A DNA stretch of 64,000 bases from Kineosporia succinea (lineage in GTDB: Bacteria > Actinomycetota > Actinomycetes > Actinomycetales > Kineosporiaceae): positions 4,833,241-4,897,240 of the forward strand of contig NZ_JAUSQZ010000001.1 of the NCBI RefSeq assembly GCF_030811555.1, written 5' to 3'. Made by a program: the position numbers and the translations under genes. Of the stretch, positions 48,258 to 57,153 are shown piece after piece. How positions within the stretch are numbered: the first letter of the stretch is position 1; the number at the start of each line of letters is the position of its first letter. The notes below the pieces were generated by a model. That model ran no database searches, was not told where the DNA came from, and saw only the letters and a list, made by a program, of their open reading frames with translations.

Positions 48258-49624
48258 CGGCTGTGCTCGAACCGGCTACCCCGGCCGGTTTCACCCCGAA
48301 CCCTGTCAAGCCCAACACCCCGAGTCCTGGTCGGCTCGTCGACAAGTTCGCCCTCGGGCTGGACGCGCCGATCTGCCTCACCTGGGAACTCACCTATGCC
48401 TGCAATCTCGCCTGCGTGCACTGCCTTTCGAGTTCCGGACGGCGTGACCCCCGCGAGCTGACCACCGCCGAGGCCGAAGCGGTCATCGACGAGCTGGAGC
48501 GGATGCAGGTCTTCTACGTCAACATCGGCGGCGGCGAGCCGACCGTGCGACCGGATTTCTGGCACCTGGTCGACTACGCCACCGCGCACCACGTCGGCGT
48601 GAAGTTCTCGACCAACGGTGTCCGCATCAACAAGGAGGTCGCCGAGCGTCTGGCCGCCTCCGACTACGTCGACGTGCAGATCTCGCTCGACGGCGCGACC
48701 GCCGAGGTCAACGACTACGTACGTGGTGCCGGCAGTTACGACACCGCCATGCGGGCCATGCAGAACATGAAGGACGCCGGATTCTCCGGGTTCAAGCTGT
48801 CGGTCGTGGTCACCCGCCAGAACGTCGGCCAGCTGGACGAGTTCAAGGCGATCGCCGACCGGTACGGCGCTCAGCTGCGCCTGACCCGGCTGCGTCCCTC
48901 GGGCCGCGGCGCCGACGTCTGGGACGAGCTGCACCTGCTCGCACCGCAGCAGAAGGAGCTGTACGACTGGCTCGTCGCCAACGGCGAGGAAGTCCTCACC
49001 GGCGACTCCTTCTTCCACCTGGCCGCTTTCGGTGACGCCCTGCCCGGGCTCAACCTGTGCGGGGCCGGTCGCGTGGTCTGCCTGATCGACCCGATCGGCG
49101 ACGTGTACGCCTGCCCGTTCGCCATCCACGACGAGTTCCTCGCCGGGAACGTGCGCGAGGAGGGCGGTTTCAAGGGCGTGTGGCAGACCTCGGAGCTCTT
49201 CCAGGAGCTGCGGCAGCCGCAGAGCGGCGGGGCGTGCTCGTCCTGCCAGTTCTTCGACTCCTGCCGGGGTGGCTGCATGGCGGCCAAGTTCTTCACCGGC
49301 CTGCCGCTCGACGGGCCCGACCCGGAGTGCGTGCGCGGTTTCGGTGAGTCGCTGCTCGAGGGGGTGGAGGGGGCGACCCCGAAGCCGATGGGCGACCACT
49401 CGCACAAGAACCCGCTGCGCTCGCAGAAGAACAAGAAGAAGCCCGTGGCGCTGACACTCGGCGTGCGCCCGGTCACCGGGGTGGTCTCGGCCCCGCCGGC
49501 CCGAGGGTGCGACGAGAACCCGCTCGCCGGCTTCGATCCCGCCGCGGCGGGGGTGCGTCCGCCGGTGCGCGGCTGCGACGAGAATCCGCTCGCGGGTCTC
49601 GAAACCGGCTCGCAGGTCAACTGA
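48254..49624 (+). CDS. mftC: Mycofactocin radical SAM maturase MftC, with extended C-terminus
   Basis: 456 residues. The radical SAM cluster is CNLACVHC (Cys50, Cys54, Cys57), followed by NIGGGEPTVR. The SPASM region has CGAGRVVCLIDPIGDVYACP and CSSCQFFDSCRGGCMAAK for auxiliary clusters. MftC decarboxylates the MftA C-terminal Tyr and crosslinks it with Val. Family members are about 390 residues (M. tuberculosis 391). Here about 60 extra residues follow, with RGCDENPLAG at 417-426 and again at 439-448. The role of the extra Cys-Asp-Glu-Asn motifs is unknown. Confidence 0.95.
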   Translation: MTAVLEPATPAGFTPNPVKPNTPSPGRLVDKFALGLDAPICLTWELTYACNLACVHCLSSSGRRDPRELTTAEAEAVIDELERMQVFYVNIGGGEPTVRPDFWHLVDYATAHHVGVKFSTNGVRINKEVAERLAASDYVDVQISLDGATAEVNDYVRGAGSYDTAMRAMQNMKDAGFSGFKLSVVVTRQNVGQLDEFKAIADRYGAQLRLTRLRPSGRGADVWDELHLLAPQQKELYDWLVANGEEVLTGDSFFHLAAFGDALPGLNLCGAGRVVCLIDPIGDVYACPFAIHDEFLAGNVREEGGFKGVWQTSELFQELRQPQSGGACSSCQFFDSCRGGCMAAKFFTGLPLDGPDPECVRGFGESLLEGVEGATPKPMGDHSHKNPLRSQKNKKKPVALTLGVRPVTGVVSAPPARGCDENPLAGFDPAAAGVRPPVRGCDENPLAGLETGSQVN

Positions 49625-49636
49625 GTCAATGATGGA

Positions 49637-49670
49637 CGCGCGGCAGCTCCCGGTGGGGAGTTGCCGCGCG
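49637..49670 (+). terminator. Terminator after mftC
   Basis: A 15-bp stem (CGCGCGGCAGCTCCC with its complement, one G-T pair) with a GGTG loop and a TTCGTGTTTT tail. It separates mftABC from the SDR genes, so mftABC form their own transcript. Confidence 0.85.
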
Positions 49671-49774
49671 TTCGTGTTTTCCTAGTCCTGAAAACACTTT
49701 TCGCAGGCCCCGGGACCCGGGGCCATTTCGTCGTTCCCGACTGGGGAGACGAAAGTCCTTGACCACCAGGGGCG

Positions 49775-49790
49775 TTCGACAAGTGTCGAA
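49775..49790. promoter_or_regulatory. Inverted repeat before the SDR genes
   Basis: TTCGACA-AG-TGTCGAA, 7-bp arms, within the 290-base gap before the first SDR. A possible operator; the half-site TGTCGAA differs from the GTGTC sites at mftA. The rest of the gap has no recognisable gene. Confidence 0.4.
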
Positions 49791-49913
49791 GAGACGAAGG
49801 TCACCTCCCGTTCGGCGCCGCCGAGGGAGGCGATCGATAGTTGACCGGGCTACTAATAGACCTGAGGGGATGCGAACCATTCGCTGACAACGTAGTTGGA
49901 AGAGGTAACCCCC

Positions 49914-50723
49914 ATGGCAGGACGAGTAGAGGGCAAGGTCGCTTTCGTCACCGGAGCAGCCCGTGGTCAGGGGCGCAGCCACGCGCTCAAGCTGGCCTCC
50001 GAGGGGGCAGACATCATCGCCGTCGACATCTGCGCCCCGTTCGACGACCTGGAGTACCCGGCGGCGACCGAGGACGACCTGGCCGAGACGGTGAAGCTGG
50101 TCGAGGCGCTCGACCGCCGGATCGTCGCCTCCGTCACCGACATTCGCGACGGCGAGGCGCTGACCAAGGCCGTCGACGACGGTGTGGCCCAGCTCGGCAA
50201 GCTCGACGTCATCGTCGGCAACGCGGGTATCTGTCACGTGGGTGCCTGGGACAAGGTCACGCAGAAGCAGTGGCAGGACACGCTCGACGTCAACATCACC
50301 GGTACCTGGAACACGGTGCGCGCCGGGGCTCCTCACCTGATCCGCAACGGCGGCGGCTCGATCATCCTGACCAGCTCGGTCGCCGGTCTGGTCGGCCTGC
50401 CCTTCCTCACCCCGTACGTGGCCAGCAAGCACGCGGTCACCGGCCTCGCCCGCACCTTCGCGGCCGAGCTGGCGCAGCACCACATCCGCGTCAACAGCCT
50501 GCACCCGACCGGCGTCGAGACCCCGATGGGCGCCATGGGCAACGCTTTCGGCCCGCTGCTCGAGGCCAATCCGGGGCCTGGCGTCATGCTCGGCAACATG
50601 TACCCGGTCGCGGCCACGCAGCCCGAGGACCAGTCGAACGCCGTGCTCTTCCTGGCCAGCGACGAGTCCCGCTACGTCACCGCCCTGGCCATGACCGTCG
50701 ACGCCGGCGCCACCCAGCTGTAG
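49914..50723 (+). CDS. Mycofactocin-coupled SDR oxidoreductase 1
   Basis: 269 residues. The Rossmann motif is FVTGAARGQGRSHALKLA, and VDIC gives the Asp for NAD. The insertion YPAATEDDLAETVKLVEALD is characteristic of the mycofactocin-coupled SDR subfamily, which holds NAD tightly and needs mycofactocin to be reoxidised. Catalytic residues are Ser in TSSVAG and Tyr-Lys in YVASKHAV. It probably oxidises an alcohol; the substrate is unknown. Next SDR starts 14 bases later. Confidence 0.9.
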   Translation: MAGRVEGKVAFVTGAARGQGRSHALKLASEGADIIAVDICAPFDDLEYPAATEDDLAETVKLVEALDRRIVASVTDIRDGEALTKAVDDGVAQLGKLDVIVGNAGICHVGAWDKVTQKQWQDTLDVNITGTWNTVRAGAPHLIRNGGGSIILTSSVAGLVGLPFLTPYVASKHAVTGLARTFAAELAQHHIRVNSLHPTGVETPMGAMGNAFGPLLEANPGPGVMLGNMYPVAATQPEDQSNAVLFLASDESRYVTALAMTVDAGATQL

Positions 50724-50736
50724 GGAGAGGATCACC

Positions 50737-51579
50737 GTGACAGGACGTGTAGAGGGCAAGGTCGCGCTCATCACCGGTGCGGCCCGGGGGCAGGGACGCA
50801 GCCATGCGATCCGGCTGGCGCAGGAGGGCGCGGACATCATCGCGCTCGACATCGCCGAGTCCATCCCCAGTGTCGACCGGTTCTACCCGGGCGCGACCGA
50901 GGAGGACCTGGCCGAGACCGTGCGGCAGGTCGAGGCGCTGGACCGGCGGATCTTCTCGGCCAAGGTCGACGTGCGTGACTACGACGCGCTGAAGGCCGCG
51001 ACCGACGCCGGCATCGCCGAGTTCGGGCGCCTGGACATCGTTTCCGCGAACGCGGGCATCTTCCTGCACTCCGACAAGACCCACGAGGTCAGCGACTCGG
51101 ACTGGAACGACGTGCTCGACATCAACCTCAAGGGTGTCTGGCACACGACCAAGGCCGTCACCCCGTTCCTGATCGAGCAGAACCAGGGCGGCTCGATCAT
51201 CATCACCAGCTCCTCGGCCGGTCTGAAGGGCACGCCGAACGTGGCGCCCTACACGGCGAGCAAGCACGCCGTGCTGGGCCTGGCCCGCACCCTGTCGAAC
51301 GAGCTGGCCGAGTACTCGATCCGGGTCAACACGATCCACCCGACCGGGGTGGCCACCCCGATGATCCTGAACGAGACCACGTTCAAGCTGTTCCTGCCGC
51401 ACCTCGAGCACCCCACGCAGGAGCAGGCCGCCGAGGTCTTCCGCACCACGAACAGTCTGCCCGTGCCCTGGGTCGAGGCGATCGACATCAGCAACGCCCT
51501 GCTGTTCCTGGCCTCCGACGAGGCCCGGTACGTCACCGGCACCGAGCTGAAGGTCGACGCGGGTTACACGACCAAGTAG
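50737..51579 (+). CDS. Mycofactocin-coupled SDR oxidoreductase 2
   Basis: 280 residues, GTG start with GGGAGAGG upstream. A paralogue of the preceding gene: LITGAARGQGRSHAIRLA, the subfamily insertion FYPGATEEDLAETVRQVEAL, SSSAG with the catalytic Ser, and YTASKHAV with Tyr-Lys. It has a longer substrate loop (NETTFKLFLPHLEHPTQEQA), as in carveol-dehydrogenase-type enzymes. Both SDRs are in one operon and probably share a mycofactocin pool. Confidence 0.9.
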   Translation: MTGRVEGKVALITGAARGQGRSHAIRLAQEGADIIALDIAESIPSVDRFYPGATEEDLAETVRQVEALDRRIFSAKVDVRDYDALKAATDAGIAEFGRLDIVSANAGIFLHSDKTHEVSDSDWNDVLDINLKGVWHTTKAVTPFLIEQNQGGSIIITSSSAGLKGTPNVAPYTASKHAVLGLARTLSNELAEYSIRVNTIHPTGVATPMILNETTFKLFLPHLEHPTQEQAAEVFRTTNSLPVPWVEAIDISNALLFLASDEARYVTGTELKVDAGYTTK

Positions 51580-51651
51580 TTCGCCGTGGCCCCCTCGACG
51601 TGAGGGGGCCACGGGGACCCGACCACCACGTCCCCCATCTGCCCTGAAATC

Positions 51652-52602
51652 ATGGTGACCGTGACCCTCAACGCCCCCGACGTCGCGCAGACCCGCAACC
51701 GGGTCGCCTCCCACCTGGTCGGCCGCGAGCACGAGCTCGAGCTGATCCTCTCGGCCGTGGCCGCGGGCCGCGACCTGGTGCTCGAGGGCCCGCCCGGCAC
51801 CGGCAAGACCACCCTGCTGCGCGCGATCGCCGACGAGTGGGGCATCCCGCTGTTCTACGTCGAGGGCAACGCCGACCTGACCCCGGCCAAGCTGGTCGGG
51901 CACCACAACCCGGCGCGGGTGCTGAAAGAGGACTACACCGAAGACAATTTCGTGGCCGGGCCGCTGCTCGAGGCGATGCGCCAGGGCGGGTTCCTGTACC
52001 TCGAGGAGTTCAACCGCGCTCCCGACGACACCCTGAACACGCTGCTGGCGGCGCTGGCCGAGCGGCGTATCGCGGTGCCGCGGGTGGGCGAGGTGAGGGC
52101 CGTGCCGACGTTCCGGCTGATCGCGTCGATGAACCCGTACGACAACGTGGGCACCACCCGGCTCTCCACGTCGATCACCGACCGGCTGTGCCGTCTGGCG
52201 GTGAACTACCAGGACGAGGCCGCCGAGATCGGCATCGTCGACCTGCGCACCTCGGGCGGCGGCAAGCTCGGTGACCTGCTGGTGCACGACGCGGTCTGGG
52301 TGGGCCGCGCCACGCGCCGGCACCCGCACCTGCGCCAGGGCAGCAGTGTGCGCGGCGCGATCGACGTGGTGCTCATCGCCAACCAGCTCGCGGCCATGCG
52401 CGGCGTGACCCGGGCCGAGGACTCGACCACCCGCCTCGACCCCGGGAGTGCCTACCCCCAGGTCGTTCTCGATGCCATGACGGTGGCGCTGTCGGGACGC
52501 GTGCACCTCGACGAGGCCTCCGACACCACGCCCGAGCGCGTCGTGCGCGAGATCTGGGAAGACCGCTTCATTCTCACCCCGGCCGCGGCCGAGCCAGGTT
52601 GA
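51652..52602 (+). CDS. MoxR-type AAA+ ATPase
   Basis: 316 residues. GPPGTGKTTLLRAIADEWGI is Walker A, FLYLEEFNRAPDDTLNTLLA is Walker B with Glu-Glu, ASMNPYDNVGTTRLSTSITD is sensor 1 plus arginine finger region. ATG at 51652 or the GTG three bases later. MoxR ATPases act with VWA proteins (next gene) as chaperones that insert metals or assemble oxidoreductases, as in CoxDE and NorQD. Client here unknown; the neighbouring redox genes are the obvious candidates. Confidence 0.88.
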   Translation: MVTVTLNAPDVAQTRNRVASHLVGREHELELILSAVAAGRDLVLEGPPGTGKTTLLRAIADEWGIPLFYVEGNADLTPAKLVGHHNPARVLKEDYTEDNFVAGPLLEAMRQGGFLYLEEFNRAPDDTLNTLLAALAERRIAVPRVGEVRAVPTFRLIASMNPYDNVGTTRLSTSITDRLCRLAVNYQDEAAEIGIVDLRTSGGGKLGDLLVHDAVWVGRATRRHPHLRQGSSVRGAIDVVLIANQLAAMRGVTRAEDSTTRLDPGSAYPQVVLDAMTVALSGRVHLDEASDTTPERVVREIWEDRFILTPAAAEPG

Positions 52603-52701
52603 AGAGCGGTCGACGCGGACTCCCCGGTCGAGAAGCCGGGGCAGTCCCGTCGAGCGAAACGGCCGCTGAAACGCCGGCCCAAGGCCCTGAACGCCGAGCC
52701 G

Positions 52702-53586
52702 ATGGTCTTCAGCATCTCCGAGAAAGGCGGCGGGCCGGTGCTTCAGGCCCTCGGCCGGGGGACGAAGGCGGCGGCGAAGGCGTTCACCAAGGGGTCGGGG
52801 GCGCCCGGGGAGACGGACGACACCGGCGAGGTCGTGCCGCTGGAACCGGACGACGACCCGGTCGAGAACGAGGTGAAGCAGCGGGCCCGGCAGATCGCCG
52901 CGCGCCTGTCGCTGCACCGTCCGCCGCACGGCACTGGGCGGCGCCGCGGCACGGGTGAACTGGTGAGCGTGCGCTACCGCGAGGGCGCCGACGACATCGA
53001 CCTCGACCGCACGCTGGAAGTGCTGGCCGAGAAGCCCTTTCCGCAGGACGAGGACATCGTCGTGCGGGAGCGGGTGCGCCGGCGCCGGTCGGTCGAGGTG
53101 GTCGTGGACGTGTCCGGCTCGATGAAGGGCGAGCGCATCCGCACCGCCGCGGCGACGGTGGGCGCGCTGGCCGGTGAGCTGGGCAACGACGACGTGGGCG
53201 TGATCGCGTTCTGGTCGGACGTGTCGATCCTGCTGCCGCTGGGCAAGCCGTTCGTGGCCTCGGCCCTGCTCGACGACCTCCTCAAGCTGCCCGCGAAAGG
53301 CCTGACCAACGTCGGGTTCCCGCTGCAGCTGGCGGCCGCGGAGCTGTCGCGGCGGCCGAACCCGGAGGCCCGGGTGCTGCTGCTGTCGGACTGCGTGCAC
53401 AACGCCGGGCCCGATCCGCGCGGCCCGGCCGCCCTTCTCCCGCGGCTCGACGTGCTGCTCGACGCGTCGGGGGAGAAGGACGAGCAACTGGGACGGGAGC
53501 TGGCCGCGGTCGGGCGGGGGCGGATGTTCACGATCCGCGACCACCGGCAGGTGGCGCCGGCGCTGTCGCAGATCTTCCGGTCGTGA
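52702..53586 (+). CDS. VWA domain protein, partner of MoxR
   Basis: 294 residues from the ATG at 52702; the frame is open back to the MoxR stop at 52602 but without another ATG or GTG, so the ATG is used. The N-terminal basic linker (RGTKAAAKAFTKGSG) is followed by a VWA domain starting at about 135: VEVVVDVSGSMKGERIR is the MIDAS DxSxS metal site, and LLLSDCVHNAGPDPRGPAAL its later part. It would bind the ATPase ring and the client enzyme. Confidence 0.82.
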   Translation: MVFSISEKGGGPVLQALGRGTKAAAKAFTKGSGAPGETDDTGEVVPLEPDDDPVENEVKQRARQIAARLSLHRPPHGTGRRRGTGELVSVRYREGADDIDLDRTLEVLAEKPFPQDEDIVVRERVRRRRSVEVVVDVSGSMKGERIRTAAATVGALAGELGNDDVGVIAFWSDVSILLPLGKPFVASALLDDLLKLPAKGLTNVGFPLQLAAAELSRRPNPEARVLLLSDCVHNAGPDPRGPAALLPRLDVLLDASGEKDEQLGRELAAVGRGRMFTIRDHRQVAPALSQIFRS

Positions 53587-53618
53587 AGGTCGTGAAGGTC
53601 GTGAAGGTCGTGAAGGTC
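53583..53618. repeat. Four tandem 9-bp repeats
   Basis: GTGAAGGTC repeated four times, starting in the stop codon of the VWA gene and lying in the 70-base gap to the convergent permease. The first copy supplies the TGA. Possible slippage-prone tract. Confidence 0.85.
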
Positions 53619-53655
53619 GTGGAGTCCGGGAGGTCGGGAGGCGGCTCGTCCTCCC

Positions 53656-54867
53656 TCAGGGGACGAGCCGGGTGCGCACCGCGTAGATCAGCGCCCCCAG
53701 CGCCAGCACCGCCAGACCGCTGACCACACTCACGACCGGCAGGGCGAAGGCGACCACGACGCACCCCACGAGACCCACGACCGGGACGAACCGGCGTCCC
53801 AGCGTACAGGCGGAAGCATTGGCCACGGCGTAGTAGACGAGCACGCCGAACGACGAGAACCCGATCGCCGCACGCAGATCCACGGTCGCGGCGAGCACCG
53901 CGACCACCACTCCCACGGCCAGCTCGGCGCGGTGGGGCACGTGGTAGCGCGGGTGCACGGCCGCGAGCGCGGGCGGCAGGTGGTGGTCGCGGGCCATGGC
54001 CAGGGTGGTGCGGGAGACGCCGAGCACGAGCGCGAGCAGCGAACCCAGGGCGGCAACGGCGGCACCCACCTTCACCACCGGCACCAGGGCGGGATGGCCG
54101 GCGGCGCGCACGGCGTCGGTGAGGGGCTCGGTGGAGGCGGCGAGCTCGGCGGGCGTGAGCACCGACAGCACGGCCAGCGCCACGGTCGCGTAGACGACCA
54201 GGGTGATGCCCAGAGCGATCCGCACGGCGCGGGGAATGGTGCGGGCCGGGTCGCGAACCTCCTCGCCGAGCGTGGCGATGCGCGCGTAGCCGGCGAAGGC
54301 GAAGAAGAGCAGCCCGGCGGCCTGGAGCAGGTTGCCGTCCGTCGGTGCGGTCTGGAGGGGGGACGTGGTGGTCGCGGCGGTCAGGCAGCTCACCACCACG
54401 GCGGCGAGGGTGGCGAGGACGATCGCCACGATGATCCGGGTGGCCAGCGCCGATTTCTGCACGCCCCGGAGATTCACCGTGGTCAGGGCGACGACCGCCG
54501 CGACCGCCACGGCGTGCGCCTGTTCCGGCCAGACGTAGGCGCCGACGGTGTAGGCCATGGCCGCGCCGGAGGCGGTCTTGCCGACGACGAACGCCCACCC
54601 GGCCAGGTAGCCCCAGAACGGGCCGAGCCGTTCGCGTCCGTACACGTAGGTGCCGCCGGAGGCCGGGTAGAGGGCGGCCAGGCGGGCCGAGGAGGTGGCG
54701 TTGCAGTAGGCCACCACCGCGGCGATGAGCAGGCCGATCAGCAGGCCGGAGCCGGCGGCGGACGCGGCGGGGGCGAGCGCGGCGAAGACGCCGGCCCCGA
54801 TCATCGCGCCGAGGCCGATCATCACGGCGTCGGACAGGCCGAGACGCCTTACCAGAGCAGTGGTCAC
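53656..54867 (-). CDS. APC superfamily amino acid permease
   Basis: 403 residues, GTG start, about 12 membrane helices. GLSDAVMIGLGAMIGAGVFA (the GxG helix-break of TM1), GGTYVYGRERLGPFWGYLAG and GYARIATLGEEVRDPARTIP (loop 6) are typical of the APC transporters for amino acids or polyamines. It is on the opposite strand between two mft-related groups, ending against the VWA gene and starting divergently from mftE 57 bases away. Its role in mycofactocin biology is unproven. Confidence 0.88.
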   Translation of the reverse strand: MTTALVRRLGLSDAVMIGLGAMIGAGVFAALAPAASAAGSGLLIGLLIAAVVAYCNATSSARLAALYPASGGTYVYGRERLGPFWGYLAGWAFVVGKTASGAAMAYTVGAYVWPEQAHAVAVAAVVALTTVNLRGVQKSALATRIIVAIVLATLAAVVVSCLTAATTTSPLQTAPTDGNLLQAAGLLFFAFAGYARIATLGEEVRDPARTIPRAVRIALGITLVVYATVALAVLSVLTPAELAASTEPLTDAVRAAGHPALVPVVKVGAAVAALGSLLALVLGVSRTTLAMARDHHLPPALAAVHPRYHVPHRAELAVGVVVAVLAATVDLRAAIGFSSFGVLVYYAVANASACTLGRRFVPVVGLVGCVVVAFALPVVSVVSGLAVLALGALIYAVRTRLVP

Positions 54868-54924
54868 CGGCCGACGCTAGCCCCGGCAGGTGTACGGAAA
54901 GTGACGCGGCGTAGATTCCCCGTC

Positions 54925-55632
54925 GTGTCGTACTTCGACCTGGCCGCCATGACGAGCCCACAGATCGCCGAGCACGCCGCGGCCGGCGGCATTCTCGTCG
55001 TCCCGATCGGCTCGACCGAGCAGCACGGCCCCCACCTGCCACTGGGCACCGACCGCGACGTCGCGGTGGCCGTCGCCCGGCGCCTGGCCGAGCGGATGCC
55101 ACAGGTCGCGCTGGCCCCGGCCATCGGCTACGGCTCGAGCGGGGAGCACGCCGGTTTCGCGGGCACGATCTCGATCGGGCAGGAGGCCCTCGAGTTCATG
55201 CTGCTCGAGCTGGGGCGCTCGGCCGGGGAGACCTACCGGCGGCAGGTGTACGTGAACGCGCACGGCGGCAACGCGGTGCCCGCGGTGCGGGCCGTGCGCA
55301 AGCTGCGGGCCGAGTCCCGCGACGTTCTGCTGTGGATGGCGACGTGGGACGGTGACGCGCACGCCGGTCGCACCGAGACCTCGCTGCAGCTGGCCCTGCA
55401 CCCGGAGCTGGTCTACGAGGAGCTGGCCGAGGCGGGCAACACCACGCCGGTGCGCGAGCTGATCTCCGCGCTCCGCGCCGGTGGGCTCAGGGCGGTGACG
55501 GAGAACGGGGTGCTCGGCGACCCGGCCGGTGCCTCGGCCGAGGAGGGCGAGCGGCTGGTGCAGCGCCTCGTCGACGGGCTGCACACGCAGGTCGTGGCCT
55601 GGGATCCGCCGTACGGCAAGCTGGGCGCATAG
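54925..55632 (+). CDS. mftE: Mycofactocin precursor peptide peptidase MftE
   Basis: 235 residues, creatininase family. Metal ligands are in VPIGSTEQHGPHLPLGTDRD and GYGSSGEHAGFAGT. VYVNAHGGNAVPAVRAVR completes the site. MftE cuts the modified MftA to release AHDP, the Val-Tyr-derived core. The GTG at 54925 is used; upstream text is antisense to the permease. It precedes mftF by 9 bases. Confidence 0.93.
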   Translation: MSYFDLAAMTSPQIAEHAAAGGILVVPIGSTEQHGPHLPLGTDRDVAVAVARRLAERMPQVALAPAIGYGSSGEHAGFAGTISIGQEALEFMLLELGRSAGETYRRQVYVNAHGGNAVPAVRAVRKLRAESRDVLLWMATWDGDAHAGRTETSLQLALHPELVYEELAEAGNTTPVRELISALRAGGLRAVTENGVLGDPAGASAEEGERLVQRLVDGLHTQVVAWDPPYGKLGA

Positions 55633-55641
55633 GCTGGGTCC

Positions 55642-57144
55642 GTGACGTCGACGGGGCACGTTCAGGGACTGCCGGTGGGCATGCCGGTCGAGCTCGATCC
55701 GGAAGTCGTGGTCAAGCCCGACGGAACCGTCTTCGGGGGGTCACCCGCCCGCCTGTACCGCCTCAATCCGGCCGGGCAGGAGGCGTTCTCGCAACTGCGG
55801 GCCGGTTCGGTGACGACCGCCGCGGCCTCGAAGCTGGCCCGCCGGTTCTCCGACGCCGGTCTGGTGCACCCGGTGCGTGAGGGGCTGCCTGAAGACGCGC
55901 GGGGCGAGCGGGCGGGCACGGTCACCGTGGTCGTCCCGGTGCGGGACCGGGCGGCCGAACTCGACCGCTGCCTGAGCGGCCTGGCCGCCGGCACGCAGAA
56001 GGCCGTGGCCGAGGTCGTGGTGGTGGACGACGCGTCGGAGGATCCCCTCGCGGTCGCCGAGGTGGTGCGCAGGCACGGTGCACGGCTGATCGCGCGGCGG
56101 GTCAACGGCGGGCCCGGACCGGCCCGCAACATCGCGCTGCGGTCGGTGAACACGCCGCTGGTCGCGTTCCTGGACTCGGACTGCCTGCCGCCCGCCGACT
56201 GGATCGACGCGCTGGCCGGGCATTTCGACGACCCGCTGCTGGCCGCGGTGGCGCCCCGGATCGTGGCCGGGGGCAGCATCGGCACGTCGCTGGCCGAGCG
56301 GTTCGCGGCCGCGCGCCCGGTGCTCGACCTGGGGGCGCTGCCGGCCCGGGTGGCGCCGATGAGCCGGGTCTCGTACCTGCCCACGGCCGCGCTGCTGCTG
56401 CGGGTCTCGGCGCTGAAAGACGTGTCCGGACCGGCCGGGTTCGACGAGGCGCTGCGCTACGGCGAGGACGTCGACCTGGTCTGGCGGCTGCTCGAGGCCG
56501 GCTGGCGGGTGCGCTACGACCCGTCGGTGCAGATCGGGCACGAGGAGCCGGCCGGCTGGAAGTCGCTGCTGCGCAGGCGGTTCGCCTACGGCACGTCGGC
56601 CGCGAAGCTCGAGGAGCGGCACCCGGGGCAGGTGGCGCCGTTGGTGATGGTGGCCGCGCCCGTCTCCACGGTGACGGCCCTGCTGGCGCGCCGTCCGCTG
56701 CTGGCCGCCGCCACGTTCGCGGCGGGCTACGCCGACACCCGGCTGGCCCTGAAGAAGGCCGGCAGCAGCGGTGACGACCTGCTGAAACCGCTGGCTGTGG
56801 GTGTGCGCGAGACGTTCTTCGGCATGGGGCGCTGGACCTCGCAGTTCGCGCTCCCGGCCGCGGCGGTCCTGGCCCTCGTTCCCGGGCCGCAACGAAAGGG
56901 CCGCCTGCTGGCGGCTCTTGCCCTCACCGCCGCGTCCCCCGTTCGGGAGTGGCTGCGGTTGCGACCCGACATCGACCCGGTGCGCTGGAGCATGGCGGTG
57001 CTGCTCGACGATGCGGCCTACGGCGCCGGGGTGTGGGCGGGCAGCCTGAGGGCCGGGCACGTGCGGGCCGTGCGGCCGACCTGGAAGTGGCGGCTGCTGG
57101 GGTCGGTGAGCAAGCCACCGACCCCCGGGCCGCAGGCCCGGTGA
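55642..57144 (+). CDS. mftF: Mycofactocin glycosyltransferase MftF
   Basis: 500 residues, GTG start. The GT2 domain has TVTVVVPVRDRAAELDRCLS, VVVDDASEDPLAVAEVV (D-D-A), VAFLDSDCLPPADWIDAL (DxD) and FDEALRYGEDVDLVWRLLEA. The C-terminus has three hydrophobic segments (from about 330, VMVAAPVSTVTALLARRPLL). MftF adds beta-1,4-glucose units to mycofactocinol. Together with mftE it forms a second mft transcript. The stop lies 9 bases from the convergent TPR gene. Confidence 0.93.
   Translation: MTSTGHVQGLPVGMPVELDPEVVVKPDGTVFGGSPARLYRLNPAGQEAFSQLRAGSVTTAAASKLARRFSDAGLVHPVREGLPEDARGERAGTVTVVVPVRDRAAELDRCLSGLAAGTQKAVAEVVVVDDASEDPLAVAEVVRRHGARLIARRVNGGPGPARNIALRSVNTPLVAFLDSDCLPPADWIDALAGHFDDPLLAAVAPRIVAGGSIGTSLAERFAAARPVLDLGALPARVAPMSRVSYLPTAALLLRVSALKDVSGPAGFDEALRYGEDVDLVWRLLEAGWRVRYDPSVQIGHEEPAGWKSLLRRRFAYGTSAAKLEERHPGQVAPLVMVAAPVSTVTALLARRPLLAAATFAAGYADTRLALKKAGSSGDDLLKPLAVGVRETFFGMGRWTSQFALPAAAVLALVPGPQRKGRLLAALALTAASPVREWLRLRPDIDPVRWSMAVLLDDAAYGAGVWAGSLRAGHVRAVRPTWKWRLLGSVSKPPTPGPQAR
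57125..57141. terminator. Hairpin at the mftF/TPR convergence
   Basis: 7-bp arms CCGGGCC / GGCCCGG with a GCA loop in the last codons of mftF. The two genes converge within 9 bases, so a short shared terminator is expected; no T-tract. Confidence 0.45.
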
Positions 57145-57153
57145 GCCCGTCGT

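Noticed and set aside
53656-54867. mftD or mftG between mftC and mftE
   Set aside because: The gene on this stretch is an APC permease with membrane helices; no FMN TIM-barrel or GMC motif is visible in the region.
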